From the NCBI GenBank assembly GCA_964454685.1, contig CAYVTZ010000035.1:1-32236 (forward strand): DNA of 32,236 bases, given 5' to 3'. Under the pieces are notes generated by a model, which saw nothing but the letters and a program-made list of their open reading frames with translations, was not told the DNA's origin and ran no database searches. The DNA is from CAYVTZ01 sp964454685 (GTDB lineage: Bacteria; Bacillota; Clostridia; Christensenellales; Christensenellaceae). The translations under genes were made by a program, and so were the position numbers. Positions 21,973 through 29,173 of this stretch are shown here, piece after piece (position 1 is the stretch's first letter; each line of letters begins with the position of its first letter).

Positions 21973-24102
21973 TTAAGAAGTCGCGTTGCGCTGAATGGTG
22001 ACTTGATCGATCTCCATGACCACGCCATCGCGGCTGACCACGCGAATTTCAAGGTTTGTCACATCCTGCGCAAACACCACAGTGGTGGAAACAGCGGTAT
22101 CCCGATCTGTGATTTCCAACAGGTTTTGGTTGCCGTTTGCGGTGGCAATATCAAAACTGCCCACCACGCCCGCGGGTGCGTCCAGCGTTTGCAGCGATAC
22201 GGTGATGGTGTATGCTCCCGCCGGAAGCGAGAGATAAGGTCCGTAGAGCAGATAACCCAGTGAACCGTTTGAGACGATTTTCTGTGCGTCGTGCTGTACG
22301 GCATTTTGTGAGGAAAACACCGTCAGCGGCAATGAGAATGGTTGATAGAGCGATGCTTCGGACTGATCTTGCCGCGTCCAAAACAGGAAACGCGCATTTG
22401 CGCCATTGAGCGTTGCGTTGCGCAGAAGCGCTTCGTTGAGCAGTTCCGAACGAGGGGAGAGAATGGTTGCCCCTAGAGGCAGCGCGGAAAGCTCCTGCGT
22501 TGTGCTGATGCCTGCCATTTGAGTTTCGGGCAGCAAAAACTGCACCAACGCAATGTTGGAATAACGGTCTGCTCCATAATAATAGTAGACGGGCTGTGCG
22601 GGGTCGATGTGCTGCACTGCGTCCGTGGCTGCGGCATAAAAGTCCCGCTGCAACGGCAAGACCTGTGTGCGCACCAGATGGAGTCCAGAGCAAACAAAAA
22701 ATGCGCTTAGCCCTACGATACTGATGAAATAGACCAGCTTTCTGCGCAATGCACAGAGCAGATAGAACGCGAAGAACACCAGCAATGGACAAAGCACGAC
22801 CGCCCACCATTTTGTAAAAAACAGTGGATAATGCCATGCCACGCCGCCCACGGTGAGTGGCTGAAAGCCCATATTTGCAAAGGGCTGGATGAAACGCTCG
22901 GTGAGGATACCCAGCAGCACGAAAATGGCTGCCAGCGCGAGGGGCGCAAGCGGGAACCTTTTTTTGGACTGCAACAGAGCAAGCAGCCCGAGCATAGTCA
23001 AAGCACCAAGGAATATTTCGTTGTAGCGACCGTAGATTACTTGATCCAGCCGTCCGGCCTCGATCATAAACAGTGCGCTGATGAGGAAAGTGAACAACGC
23101 CGCCAGAGCAAGAAACAAATAAAAGCCATGACGATGCTCGTCAGGAGCGGCCGGAAGGTCGGCTTTTTTTGCATGAAGCAGACGTAGCCTAGGAAATAGT
23201 TTGCGCAACAGTGCAAAGCCGACCACAAAGTAAAACAGCATGCTTGCCGCGCCCAGATAAAAGAGTTGCCCGACGACTTCACGCAGGAATTGCTTGAAGC
23301 CTTCGGCTGTAAAAATCAGACTGTACCGCGCGCCGACACCCTCGAAATCCGTCGCCTGCACGGAAGTGGAATTTTGATAAAGTGCATCTTTGAAATAGTC
23401 CTTGAGCAGAGTGTGCAGCGCGAACAATCCCGCACAAACCGCAACGAACAGCAAAAACTGCCGCAGTGTGATTTGTTTGCGCAGAAGCTGAACGAGCATC
23501 ATGATGCCACCGGCGGCAATAACGCCAAGTGTGCGCTGGTGGATCATATATCCAAACAACAGCAGTGCCCCAAACAACACAAATACCAGCGGCGAAGCGT
23601 TACGCCGTATCTTGGTGGAGACAAATAAGAGCGCCCACATTACAAACATCAACGTGCATTCCGACCATGCGATGCCGGATTGCAACAGGATGCTGGGCAT
23701 CACCACCGCAGCGAACGCACACAGCGCAAGCAGCTTGGCGGATACCTTGGGGAACAACGACTGCGCCGTGCCATACGCCAGCAGGAATGCGCCGCTCATC
23801 AAGATGCAGTTTATGACCAATGCGCCTTGATACAACGCCGTCGGGTTTGCGGGAAACATGGAAAACAGTGGAGCGAGCAGCAGGGAGTAACCATAGGAAT
23901 AATACGGGACATGACGCGTAAGCGCCGTCCAGTCCAGCCCTGCCATATATGCGGCATTTCCAAAATAACCCAGCTCGTCCGAGGTGAGAATGATAAGCTT
24001 CATTTGATCGAGATACGCCAAATGCACCACAAAGCAGACCACGCACAGCGCGGCGACCAGCAATAAATCTGTCTTATTCTTTTTGGACGCATCTATCATC
24101 AA
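21973..24102 (-). CDS. Polytopic membrane protein, probable GT39/ArnT-like glycosyltransferase
   Basis: This 709-residue protein has about ten or more membrane helices spread over residues 13-485. In the first outside loop an acidic pair D42-E43 lies in TSDELGYFGNAAYMAG. This placement matches the catalytic DE-type motif of protein mannosyltransferases and ArnT-like enzymes that use lipid-linked sugars. The C-terminal part after the last helix is an outside domain, and its final 110 residues look like a jelly-roll, carbohydrate-binding-type beta sandwich (GPYLSLPAGAYTITVSL through LEIRVVSRDG). The acceptor is unknown. It is the first gene of an operon with manA, which suggests a mannose-derived donor. 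A hypothetical membrane protein with a similar topology cannot be excluded. The start has AAGGAA about 14 nt upstream, longer than ideal. Confidence 0.65.
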   Translation of the reverse strand: MMIDASKKNKTDLLLVAALCVVCFVVHLAYLDQMKLIILTSDELGYFGNAAYMAGLDWTALTRHVPYYSYGYSLLLAPLFSMFPANPTALYQGALVINCILMSGAFLLAYGTAQSLFPKVSAKLLALCAFAAVVMPSILLQSGIAWSECTLMFVMWALLFVSTKIRRNASPLVFVLFGALLLFGYMIHQRTLGVIAAGGIMMLVQLLRKQITLRQFLLFVAVCAGLFALHTLLKDYFKDALYQNSTSVQATDFEGVGARYSLIFTAEGFKQFLREVVGQLFYLGAASMLFYFVVGFALLRKLFPRLRLLHAKKADLPAAPDEHRHGFYLFLALAALFTFLISALFMIEAGRLDQVIYGRYNEIFLGALTMLGLLALLQSKKRFPLAPLALAAIFVLLGILTERFIQPFANMGFQPLTVGGVAWHYPLFFTKWWAVVLCPLLVFFAFYLLCALRRKLVYFISIVGLSAFFVCSGLHLVRTQVLPLQRDFYAAATDAVQHIDPAQPVYYYYGADRYSNIALVQFLLPETQMAGISTTQELSALPLGATILSPRSELLNEALLRNATLNGANARFLFWTRQDQSEASLYQPFSLPLTVFSSQNAVQHDAQKIVSNGSLGYLLYGPYLSLPAGAYTITVSLQTLDAPAGVVGSFDIATANGNQNLLEITDRDTAVSTTVVFAQDVTNLEIRVVSRDGVVMEIDQVTIQRNATS

Positions 24103-24116
24103 AATTATTTTGTTCC

Positions 24117-24144
24117 TTTATATTCAATCAAAAGATTCAATCAA
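24117..24144 (-). promoter_or_regulatory. Promoter with tandem 12-bp repeats before the glycosyltransferase operon
   Basis: On the minus strand TTGATT (24139-24144) and TATAAA (24117-24122) are 16 bp apart. The 12-bp sequence ATTCAATCAAAA occurs twice in direct orientation on the plus strand (24122-24133 and 24135-24146), so the -35 region is duplicated. The predicted start lies only about 8 nt before the annotated ATG, leaving little room for a ribosome binding site. Either the promoter or the protein start may need revision. Confidence 0.4.
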
Positions 24145-24183
24145 AAAAACTTGCTACTACAGGCTGCCCTGCAAGCCGCAACC

Positions 24184-24660
24184 GTCATTTTCCAAGTGCA
24201 AGCAGTACTTGGAAAATGACTTCCATCGTTGCCACGTCGCAACACGCCAATGTTGCTTGTTTCGCGCTAAAGCGCAAAACGACGCACCTAAGGCGGTTGC
24301 TCCTTATCCCACAGAGCAAGCTATGCGGAAACCCTATCAGGCAAAAATCTCGATGAATTGCATATTCTACCTCGTCTTTTGCAATTTCATTTAGGGCTCC
24401 CGAAAATGCTGGCATTTTTGGGAAGAGGGACAGAGCGGAGCGCGCCCGGTGGGCGAAACAGCGAACGTGAATGTCAGTGATGTTATGAGTGGAGTCAGCC
24501 GTAAGGCGCAACGAGACCATAACGAACGCGCCCTGCAAGGGTTCCAACTGGAAGATGGAGCCGCCTACTTCAGTGGACGGTGGAATCTGGAAGTTTGGAA
24601 CGACGAGGCTTGCAGCTTTCTTAACAGCCTGACAACGCGCTGAGACTTTTTTGACACTCT
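24184..24660. repeat. Hairpin-rich gene-free region, possible dispersed repeat element
   Basis: Most of the gap between the glycosyltransferase operon and the riboswitch (24145-24937) holds no convincing gene. It contains a perfect 14-bp inverted repeat (24184-24197/24207-24220, arms GTCATTTTCCAAGT and ACTTGGAAAATGAC). A 12-bp hairpin with one G-T pair lies at 24398-24423, and shorter stems lie at 24239-24256 (GCAACA/TGTTGC) and 24264-24275. A long minus-strand frame crosses the region but has no ribosome binding site or recognisable domain. The texture differs from both flanks. I suspect a non-coding repetitive element or a decayed insertion; this is inference. Confidence 0.35.
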
Positions 24661-24709
24661 CACTATTGTAGTTGTTTTGCGGCGATTTGTCAAAGCGGAG
24701 TGTGGGGGG

Positions 24710-24820
24710 ATGCGCAAGATGGAGCAAATTTTTTGCTGGAATGTCAAACCGGAGCCATGGGAAAAACTGTTGGTGCGCAGGAGGGCAGAGTTCCGGCACC
24801 GAGCGAAAATGGAAGCCTGA
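24710..24820 (+). CDS. Possible small basic protein of 36 residues
   Basis: A short frame begins MRKMEQIFCWNVKPEPWEKL and ends RHRAKMEA. GGAG lies 9 nt upstream of the ATG. It is rich in Arg/Lys and has two Trp. It lies in the gene-poor gap upstream of the FMN riboswitch and has no recognised relatives. It could equally be a remnant or chance frame. Confidence 0.18.
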   Translation: MRKMEQIFCWNVKPEPWEKLLVRRRAEFRHRAKMEA

Positions 24821-24937
24821 CGCGGCTTGGATTCAAGAAATCTGCGCACATCGTGTTGCGGGTGCATCGCCGATCACAGGGAAAATGCGAAATATTGCAA
24901 GTTTTACAATGTATAACAAAAACGCGAATGTGCGTGG

Positions 24938-24965
24938 TTGACTTTGCGGCGGGGTATGATATAAT
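24938..24965 (+). promoter_or_regulatory. Promoter of the ribU riboswitch transcript
   Basis: TTGACT (24938-24943) and a consensus TATAAT (24960-24965) are separated by 16 bp. The predicted start near 24972 falls a few bases before the first conserved riboswitch stem, which strongly supports the call. Confidence 0.85.
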
Positions 24966-24978
24966 TTAAGCACAAGAA

Positions 24979-25095
24979 ATCTTCGGGGCAGGGTGTGATT
25001 CCCTACCGGCAGTGAAAGCCTGCGAACTCCTGTTTCCTCGGGAGCCGATACGGTGTAATTCCGTAGCCGACAGTGAAAGTCTGGATGGTAGAAGT
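24979..25095 (+). promoter_or_regulatory. FMN riboswitch (RFN element)
   Basis: The conserved RFN blocks appear in order: ATCTTCGGGGCAGGGTG, ATTCCCTACCGGC, AGTGAAAGCCTGCGA, a variable hairpin (CTCCTGTTTCCTCGGGAG), CCGATACGGTGTAATTCCG and GACAGTGAAAGTCTGGATGG, closing with GTAGAAG. Together they form the multi-stem junction that binds flavin mononucleotide. It lies between the promoter and ribU and is followed by a terminator-like hairpin. Binding of FMN is therefore expected to stop transcription of the riboflavin transporter gene when flavin is plentiful. Confidence 0.97.
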
Positions 25096-25106
25096 TTGTT
25101 ATTTAT

Positions 25107-25137
25107 GGCCGAAGTTTTTTGCTTGGGCTATTTTTTT
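25107..25137 (+). terminator. Riboswitch-controlled terminator before ribU
   Basis: GCCGAAG and CTTGGGC form a short stem with one mismatch around a T-rich loop, followed directly by a run of seven T (25131-25137). It sits between the FMN aptamer and the ribosome binding site AGGAGGA (25141-25147), the usual position of the expression platform. An anti-terminator partner was not worked out. Confidence 0.65.
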
Positions 25138-25151
25138 ATTAGGAGGAAACT

Positions 25152-25766
25152 ATGATTCAACTGACAGCAAGAAAAAAGATCTCAACAGCAAAGTTTTTGA
25201 CGCGAGCGGCGATTTTAAGTGCGATTGCCTTTGTACTCATGTACATTGAGCTGCCATTGCCTTTTATCCCGCCGTGGCTGAAGCTGGACTTTTCTGACAT
25301 TCCGGCACTGCTGGGCGGCTTTGCACTGGGGCCCATTGCGGGTATCATCATTGAGGGCATCAAGTGTCTGTTGTTTTTGCTGATTCGCGGCACGATGACA
25401 GGCGGCGTGGGAGAATTGGCAAATTTTTTGATTGGGGTGGCGTTCGTGCTGCCCGCATCACTGGTGTACGCGAAGATGCGCAGCAAGAAGGGCGCGCTGA
25501 TCGCGAGCCTGGTAGGGATTGCGGCGGGCGCTTTGGTGGCGGCGTTGCTGAACTATACGGTGCTAATCCCGTTTTATGCACAGACGGGGCTGATGCCGAT
25601 GGAGGCGATTATTGCGGCGTGCCAGTTGATCAATCCGGCGGCAGATTCGCTGATGGGGTATGTGCTGATCTTTGCGATGCCTTTTACGGCGGCAAAATTT
25701 GCGGCAGACTCCGCGATTGTATTTTTATTATATAAGAAGCTTTCGCGGTTCTTGCAAAAATCATAA
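25152..25766 (+). CDS. ribU: Riboflavin ECF transporter S component RibU
   Basis: This 204-residue membrane protein has about six helices. It is the substrate-binding subunit that captures riboflavin and pairs with the shared EcfA-EcfA'-EcfT energising module, encoded elsewhere. The N-terminal part has the family pattern AAILSAIAFVLMYIELPLPF followed by LKLDFSDIPALLGGFALGP, typical of RibU. Later helices contain Asn-Tyr and Asn-Pro elements (LLNYTVLIPFY, QLINPAADSL). The ATG follows AGGAGGAAACT. Control by the upstream FMN riboswitch supports riboflavin as substrate. A vitamin importer suggests riboflavin scavenging, though biosynthesis genes may lie elsewhere. Confidence 0.95.
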   Translation: MIQLTARKKISTAKFLTRAAILSAIAFVLMYIELPLPFIPPWLKLDFSDIPALLGGFALGPIAGIIIEGIKCLLFLLIRGTMTGGVGELANFLIGVAFVLPASLVYAKMRSKKGALIASLVGIAAGALVAALLNYTVLIPFYAQTGLMPMEAIIAACQLINPAADSLMGYVLIFAMPFTAAKFAADSAIVFLLYKKLSRFLQKS

Positions 25767-25771
25767 AATTT

Positions 25772-25803
25772 GTGTATCATATAAAGGTTAATATGTGATA
25801 CAC
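25772..25803. repeat. Inverted repeat between ribU and tsaE
   Basis: GTGTATCA (25772-25779) and TGATACAC (25796-25803) are perfect reverse complements around a 16-nt AT-rich centre. That centre includes a -10-like TATAAA and further partial pairing (TAT/ATA). It has no T-run. It overlaps the alternative GTG start of tsaE at 25795 and may be an operator or leader hairpin. Confidence 0.35.
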
Positions 25804-25815
25804 GGAAAAGAGCGT

Positions 25816-26238
25816 ATGGAACAAATTTGCAGCAGTGCAGAGCAAACCAAGGAATTTGCCAAGAGACTTGCCGGTGAACTGAAGCCGGGAAGCTTTTTGG
25901 CGTTACGGGGCGATTTGGGTGCGGGCAAGACGGTGTTCGCGCAGGGCATTGCGCTGGGTTTGGGCATTTGTGAGGCGGTGGTCAGTCCGACTTTTACCGT
26001 GTTGCGTGTTTACGAAAATGAGCAGGGGCTGGAATTATTTCACTTTGACCTTTATCGCATTGAGGACATGGATGAATTATACGAGATCGGGTTTGACGAG
26101 TATGCGAACGGCGACGGGATATGCGTTTGTGAATGGCCGGAGCGCGCGGAGGAAATGCTGCCGGACGTGCGGCTGGAAATAAGCATTGAAAAGCTGGACG
26201 ATGAAACGCGCAGAATAACCGTGCGGGAGGCGCAATGA
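25816..26238 (+). CDS. tsaE: tRNA t6A biosynthesis ATPase TsaE
   Basis: This protein of about 140 residues works with TsaB and TsaD to place threonylcarbamoyl on A37 of tRNAs that read ANN codons. Walker A is GDLGAGKT (32-39). The following SPTFTVLRVY, the HFDLYRI element and the late CVCEWPER are all family hallmarks. Length is typical (about 140-155). I chose the ATG at 25816, giving MEQICSSAEQTKEFAKRL, which matches usual TsaE starts. The GTG at 25795 would add seven residues and lies within an inverted repeat. The stop overlaps tsaB (ATGA). The tsaE-tsaB-rimI order is common in Firmicutes. Confidence 0.93.
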   Translation: MEQICSSAEQTKEFAKRLAGELKPGSFLALRGDLGAGKTVFAQGIALGLGICEAVVSPTFTVLRVYENEQGLELFHFDLYRIEDMDELYEIGFDEYANGDGICVCEWPERAEEMLPDVRLEISIEKLDDETRRITVREAQ

Positions 26239-26891
26239 TCGTTTTAGGAGTGGACACGACGGGCAACGCCATGAGTGTTGCGATTGCGGACAATGGCGTA
26301 TTGCGCGGAGAAATCTATCTACACACAGAATTGAAGCATGCGGCAACGTTAATGCCTTGTGTGGATGCGCTGCTGAAGCAGACACAAATAGTGTTGGATT
26401 CGGTGGACGCGATTGCGTGCGCGGTGGGTCCAGGCTCCTTTACGGGCGTACGCATCGGCGTTTCGACCTGCAACGGCTTGGCGTTGGCACTGGGAAAACC
26501 TGTGGTTGCTGTGGGTACGCTGGACGCGCTATTGTATCAGGCGGAAGACGGAAGCTTGCCGGTTTGCGCGATTATGGATGCGCGCAGACAGGAAGTATAC
26601 GTCAAGGCGGCGTTGCAGGGCAGGGAATTGATCGCGGAGGCGGCACTGCCGCTGGAAGAAGTGCTGGAACGGCTGCCGCGCGGCGCGGTGCGCTTCATTG
26701 GAGATGGAGTACTTGCGTATCGCGACATCATATTACAAAGACGGCAAGAGAGTGTGTTTGCGCCGGAGTCGCTGCTGTTGCAGCGGGCATCCAGTGTGTG
26801 TATGCTGGCAGACGGCATGCAGGGAGAGCCCTTTGTGCATCCGCATTATCTGCGGGAAAGCCAAGCGGAAAGGCTGAGGAAGAATCGATAG
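26235..26891 (+). CDS. tsaB: tRNA t6A biosynthesis protein TsaB
   Basis: This 218-residue ASKHA-fold protein is the non-catalytic partner that holds TsaD in the t6A complex. The N terminus ILGVDTTGNAMSVAI carries the DTT/S motif. CAVGPGSFTGVRIGVSTCNG is the family signature, and VCAIMDARRQEVYVK is also conserved. It overlaps tsaE by four bases and shares its last base with the rimI start. The partner gene tsaD, often next in this cluster, is not in the window and must lie elsewhere. Confidence 0.95.
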   Translation: MIVLGVDTTGNAMSVAIADNGVLRGEIYLHTELKHAATLMPCVDALLKQTQIVLDSVDAIACAVGPGSFTGVRIGVSTCNGLALALGKPVVAVGTLDALLYQAEDGSLPVCAIMDARRQEVYVKAALQGRELIAEAALPLEEVLERLPRGAVRFIGDGVLAYRDIILQRRQESVFAPESLLLQRASSVCMLADGMQGEPFVHPHYLRESQAERLRKNR

Positions 26892-27358
26892 TGAATGAAC
26901 CGATTATAAGACCTGCCCAAATGGCAGATCTGGAAGAAATCCATTTTTGTGAGAATGCGTGTCTGGTACCGCCGTGGACGTATGCGATGCTATACGACGA
27001 TATTATTGAGAATAACCACACCTATTATTGTGTGGTGGAGCTGGATGGCAAGATCATCGGGTATGGTGGCATGTGGATTGTGATCGACGAGGCACACATC
27101 ACCAACGTATGTATTTTGCCGGAGTATCGCAAGCGCGGCTTTGCCATATTGCTGATGCGTGAGCTGATGTCGCATGCCAAAAAATGCGGTGCAATCTCGC
27201 TTTCCTTGGAGGTGCGCGTATCCAACAAGGGCGCGATTTCGCTGTACCGCAAGTGTGGGTTTTCCATTCACGGGTTACGCAAAAAATATTATTCCAATGA
27301 CGGGGAGGACGCTTACGTGATGTGGACGGAGCGCGGCATTCCCGAGGCAAAAGCATAA
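26891..27358 (+). CDS. rimI: GNAT N-acetyltransferase, ribosomal-protein-S18-alanine type RimI
   Basis: This 155-residue GCN5-fold enzyme is predicted to acetylate the N-terminal alanine of ribosomal protein S18, or other N-terminal substrates, with acetyl-CoA. ITNVCILPEYRKRGFAILLM has the R-x-x-G-x-A-type acetyl-CoA loop. SLEVRVSNKGAISLYRKCGF and the late YYSNDGEDAYVM are highly typical of RimI. The GTG start at 26891 overlaps the tsaB stop by one base, with GAGGAAG about 8 nt upstream. The much longer frame open from 26357 simply reads through tsaB in another frame. Clustering with tsaE-tsaB supports the RimI assignment. Confidence 0.94.
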   Translation: MNEPIIRPAQMADLEEIHFCENACLVPPWTYAMLYDDIIENNHTYYCVVELDGKIIGYGGMWIVIDEAHITNVCILPEYRKRGFAILLMRELMSHAKKCGAISLSLEVRVSNKGAISLYRKCGFSIHGLRKKYYSNDGEDAYVMWTERGIPEAKA

Positions 27359-27378
27359 AATCTGGGGGATTTTTAACC

Positions 27379-27927
27379 ATGATGTATTCGGACTATTTCG
27401 CCATATCAACCTGTGCGATCAGCGTGATGTTTATGCCGTTTATGCTGATTGCGCAGATTCGCTTTGCGCATATTTTGCAGGATGCGCAGTATGCGAACCG
27501 GCAGTATTTTAAGTTTATCTTTTCTAATTTTAAGCTGTTTATTTTGCCGTCCATCGTGATTTGCGGGATTGCAATACTCGGTGCGATTGGATTGAGCGCT
27601 TATGTGATGTATAACCCGTTTTACGAAATGATGGTGCTGATTATGTATGCGGTATGTTTGCTGATCGTATGCGCGGTGCTGGCGGTTGCGTGTACCATTT
27701 ATATTAAGCGTATCAAGATGGAGAGTGAAAAGACTCCGCTGATCTGTTCGCCGCGACTGGTGCATGTGTTTTTGCTGAGTTGTGCGATGGTTTGCGCACT
27801 TTCTGTAGTAGTGAATGTGTTTGTACAGATTGATATTGTTGTGTATGGAATCATGTTTTTGACGCCTTTTGCGGTACCTTTGGCGAACTTGATCATCAAG
27901 ACGCCGCTGCAGGCGCAGGAACAGTGA
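27379..27927 (+). CDS. Membrane protein of unknown function
   Basis: This 182-residue protein has four or five predicted membrane segments (about 6-25, 50-73, 83-108, 127-148 and 152-174). A short cytoplasmic stretch after the first segment (RFAHILQDAQYANRQYFKF) loosely recalls the membrane-proximal region of some clostridial Mur-ligase-like proteins, but no ligase domain is present and I would not name it from that. The ATG at 27379 has a G-rich stretch 11 nt upstream; an upstream in-frame start at 27322 overlaps rimI. It lies 20 bp after rimI and 28 bp before icd, so it is probably co-transcribed. It occupies the place where tsaD is often found. Confidence 0.75.
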   Translation: MMYSDYFAISTCAISVMFMPFMLIAQIRFAHILQDAQYANRQYFKFIFSNFKLFILPSIVICGIAILGAIGLSAYVMYNPFYEMMVLIMYAVCLLIVCAVLAVACTIYIKRIKMESEKTPLICSPRLVHVFLLSCAMVCALSVVVNVFVQIDIVVYGIMFLTPFAVPLANLIIKTPLQAQEQ

Positions 27928-27955
27928 AAAATGTCTAAATAGAAGGAGAAATAGA

Positions 27956-29167
27956 ATGCAGAAAATTCAAATGCCTGTACCCATCGTGGAAATTGACGGC
28001 GATGAAATGACCCGCATCATTTGGGACATGATCAAGCAGGAACTGCTGCTGCCGTATTTGCAGTTGAACACGGAGTACTATGACCTTGGATTGAAAAAGC
28101 GAGACGAGACAGCAGACGCGATTACCGTGCAGAGCGCGGAGGCGATCAAGGAGTATGGCGTAGGCGTGAAATGCGCGACGATCACACCCAACGCGCAGCG
28201 TGTGAAAGAATATGATTTAAAAGATATGTACAAGAGCCCGAACGGAACCATCCGCGCTATTTTGGACGGTACGGTGTTCCGCGCTCCGATCATTGTAAAA
28301 GGGATCAGCCCATCTGTTAAGACATGGAACAAGCCCATCACCATTGCGCGTCACGCATACGGCGACGTTTATCGTGACACCGAGGTGCGCGTACCTGCGG
28401 GCGCAAGCGTGGAACTGGTGGTGAAAGATGGCGGCGAAGAAAAGCGTCTGCCTGTGTTTGACTTTGCGGGGCAGGGCGTTGCGCTCTCGATGTACAATAC
28501 GGATAAATCGATTTCCAGTTTTGCGCGCAGCTGCCTTAACTATGCGCTGGACACCAAGCAGGACTTATGGTTTGCGACCAAGGACACCATTTCCAAGACG
28601 TATGACCACACGTTTAAGGATCTGTTTCAGGAAATCTATGACGCGGAATACAAGGAGAAATTTGCGGCTGCGGGCATCACGTATTTCTATACGCTGATTG
28701 ACGACGCGGTGGCGCGTGTGATTCGCTCGGAAGGCGGCTATATTTGGGCCTGCAAAAACTATGACGGCGACGTGATGAGCGACATGGTGGCAACGGCGTT
28801 TGGTAGCCTTGCGATGATGACATCCGTACTGGTTTCGCCGGACGGAAACTTTGAATATGAGGCGGCGCACGGCACGGTGACGCGGCATTATTACAAGCAT
28901 CTGGAAGGGGAAGAGACCTCGACCAACTCGATGGCGACCATTTTTGCGTGGACAGGTGCATTGGCAAAGCGCGGAGAACTGGATGGAAACGATGCGCTGG
29001 TGCGCTTTGCAAAGACACTGGAGCAATCTGCGATTCAGACCATTGAAGAAGGCGTGATGACCAAGGATCTTGCATTGCTTTACGAAAACGGCACCCCGCA
29101 GGTGGTCAGCACACAAGGGTTTATTCGGGAAGTCGCTGCGAGACTGGCGAAAAATTTGGAGGGATAA
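27956..29167 (+). CDS. icd: NADP-type isocitrate dehydrogenase (eukaryote-like subfamily)
   Basis: This 403-residue cytosolic dimeric enzyme oxidatively decarboxylates isocitrate to 2-oxoglutarate, supplying carbon for glutamate and NADPH. It begins with MPVPIVEIDGDEMTRIIW and carries KCATITPNAQRV, YKSPNGTIRAILDGTVFR and GDVYRD. The isopropylmalate/isocitrate family region YIWACKNYDGDVMSDMVA follows, and then EAAHGTVTRHYY. Length and sequence match the homodimeric subfamily shared with eukaryotic cytosolic and mitochondrial enzymes, not the E. coli type (about 416 residues with a different N terminus). AAGGAG lies 8 nt before the ATG. The SEC-C protein gene follows after 6 bp. NADP preference is inferred from the subfamily. 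Confidence 0.96.
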   Translation: MQKIQMPVPIVEIDGDEMTRIIWDMIKQELLLPYLQLNTEYYDLGLKKRDETADAITVQSAEAIKEYGVGVKCATITPNAQRVKEYDLKDMYKSPNGTIRAILDGTVFRAPIIVKGISPSVKTWNKPITIARHAYGDVYRDTEVRVPAGASVELVVKDGGEEKRLPVFDFAGQGVALSMYNTDKSISSFARSCLNYALDTKQDLWFATKDTISKTYDHTFKDLFQEIYDAEYKEKFAAAGITYFYTLIDDAVARVIRSEGGYIWACKNYDGDVMSDMVATAFGSLAMMTSVLVSPDGNFEYEAAHGTVTRHYYKHLEGEETSTNSMATIFAWTGALAKRGELDGNDALVRFAKTLEQSAIQTIEEGVMTKDLALLYENGTPQVVSTQGFIREVAARLAKNLEG

Positions 29168-29173
29168 AACAGC

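Noticed and set aside
24185..24799. 204-codon minus-strand open frame in the gene-poor gap
   Set aside because: It has no ribosome binding site, membrane segment or recognised domain, and it crosses strong hairpins. I treat it as part of a possible non-coding repeat and not as a gene.
26357..26890. Fusion of an unknown domain to RimI
   Set aside because: The extra 178 codons are tsaB read in another frame (Gly/Arg/Cys-rich). The real start is the GTG at 26891.
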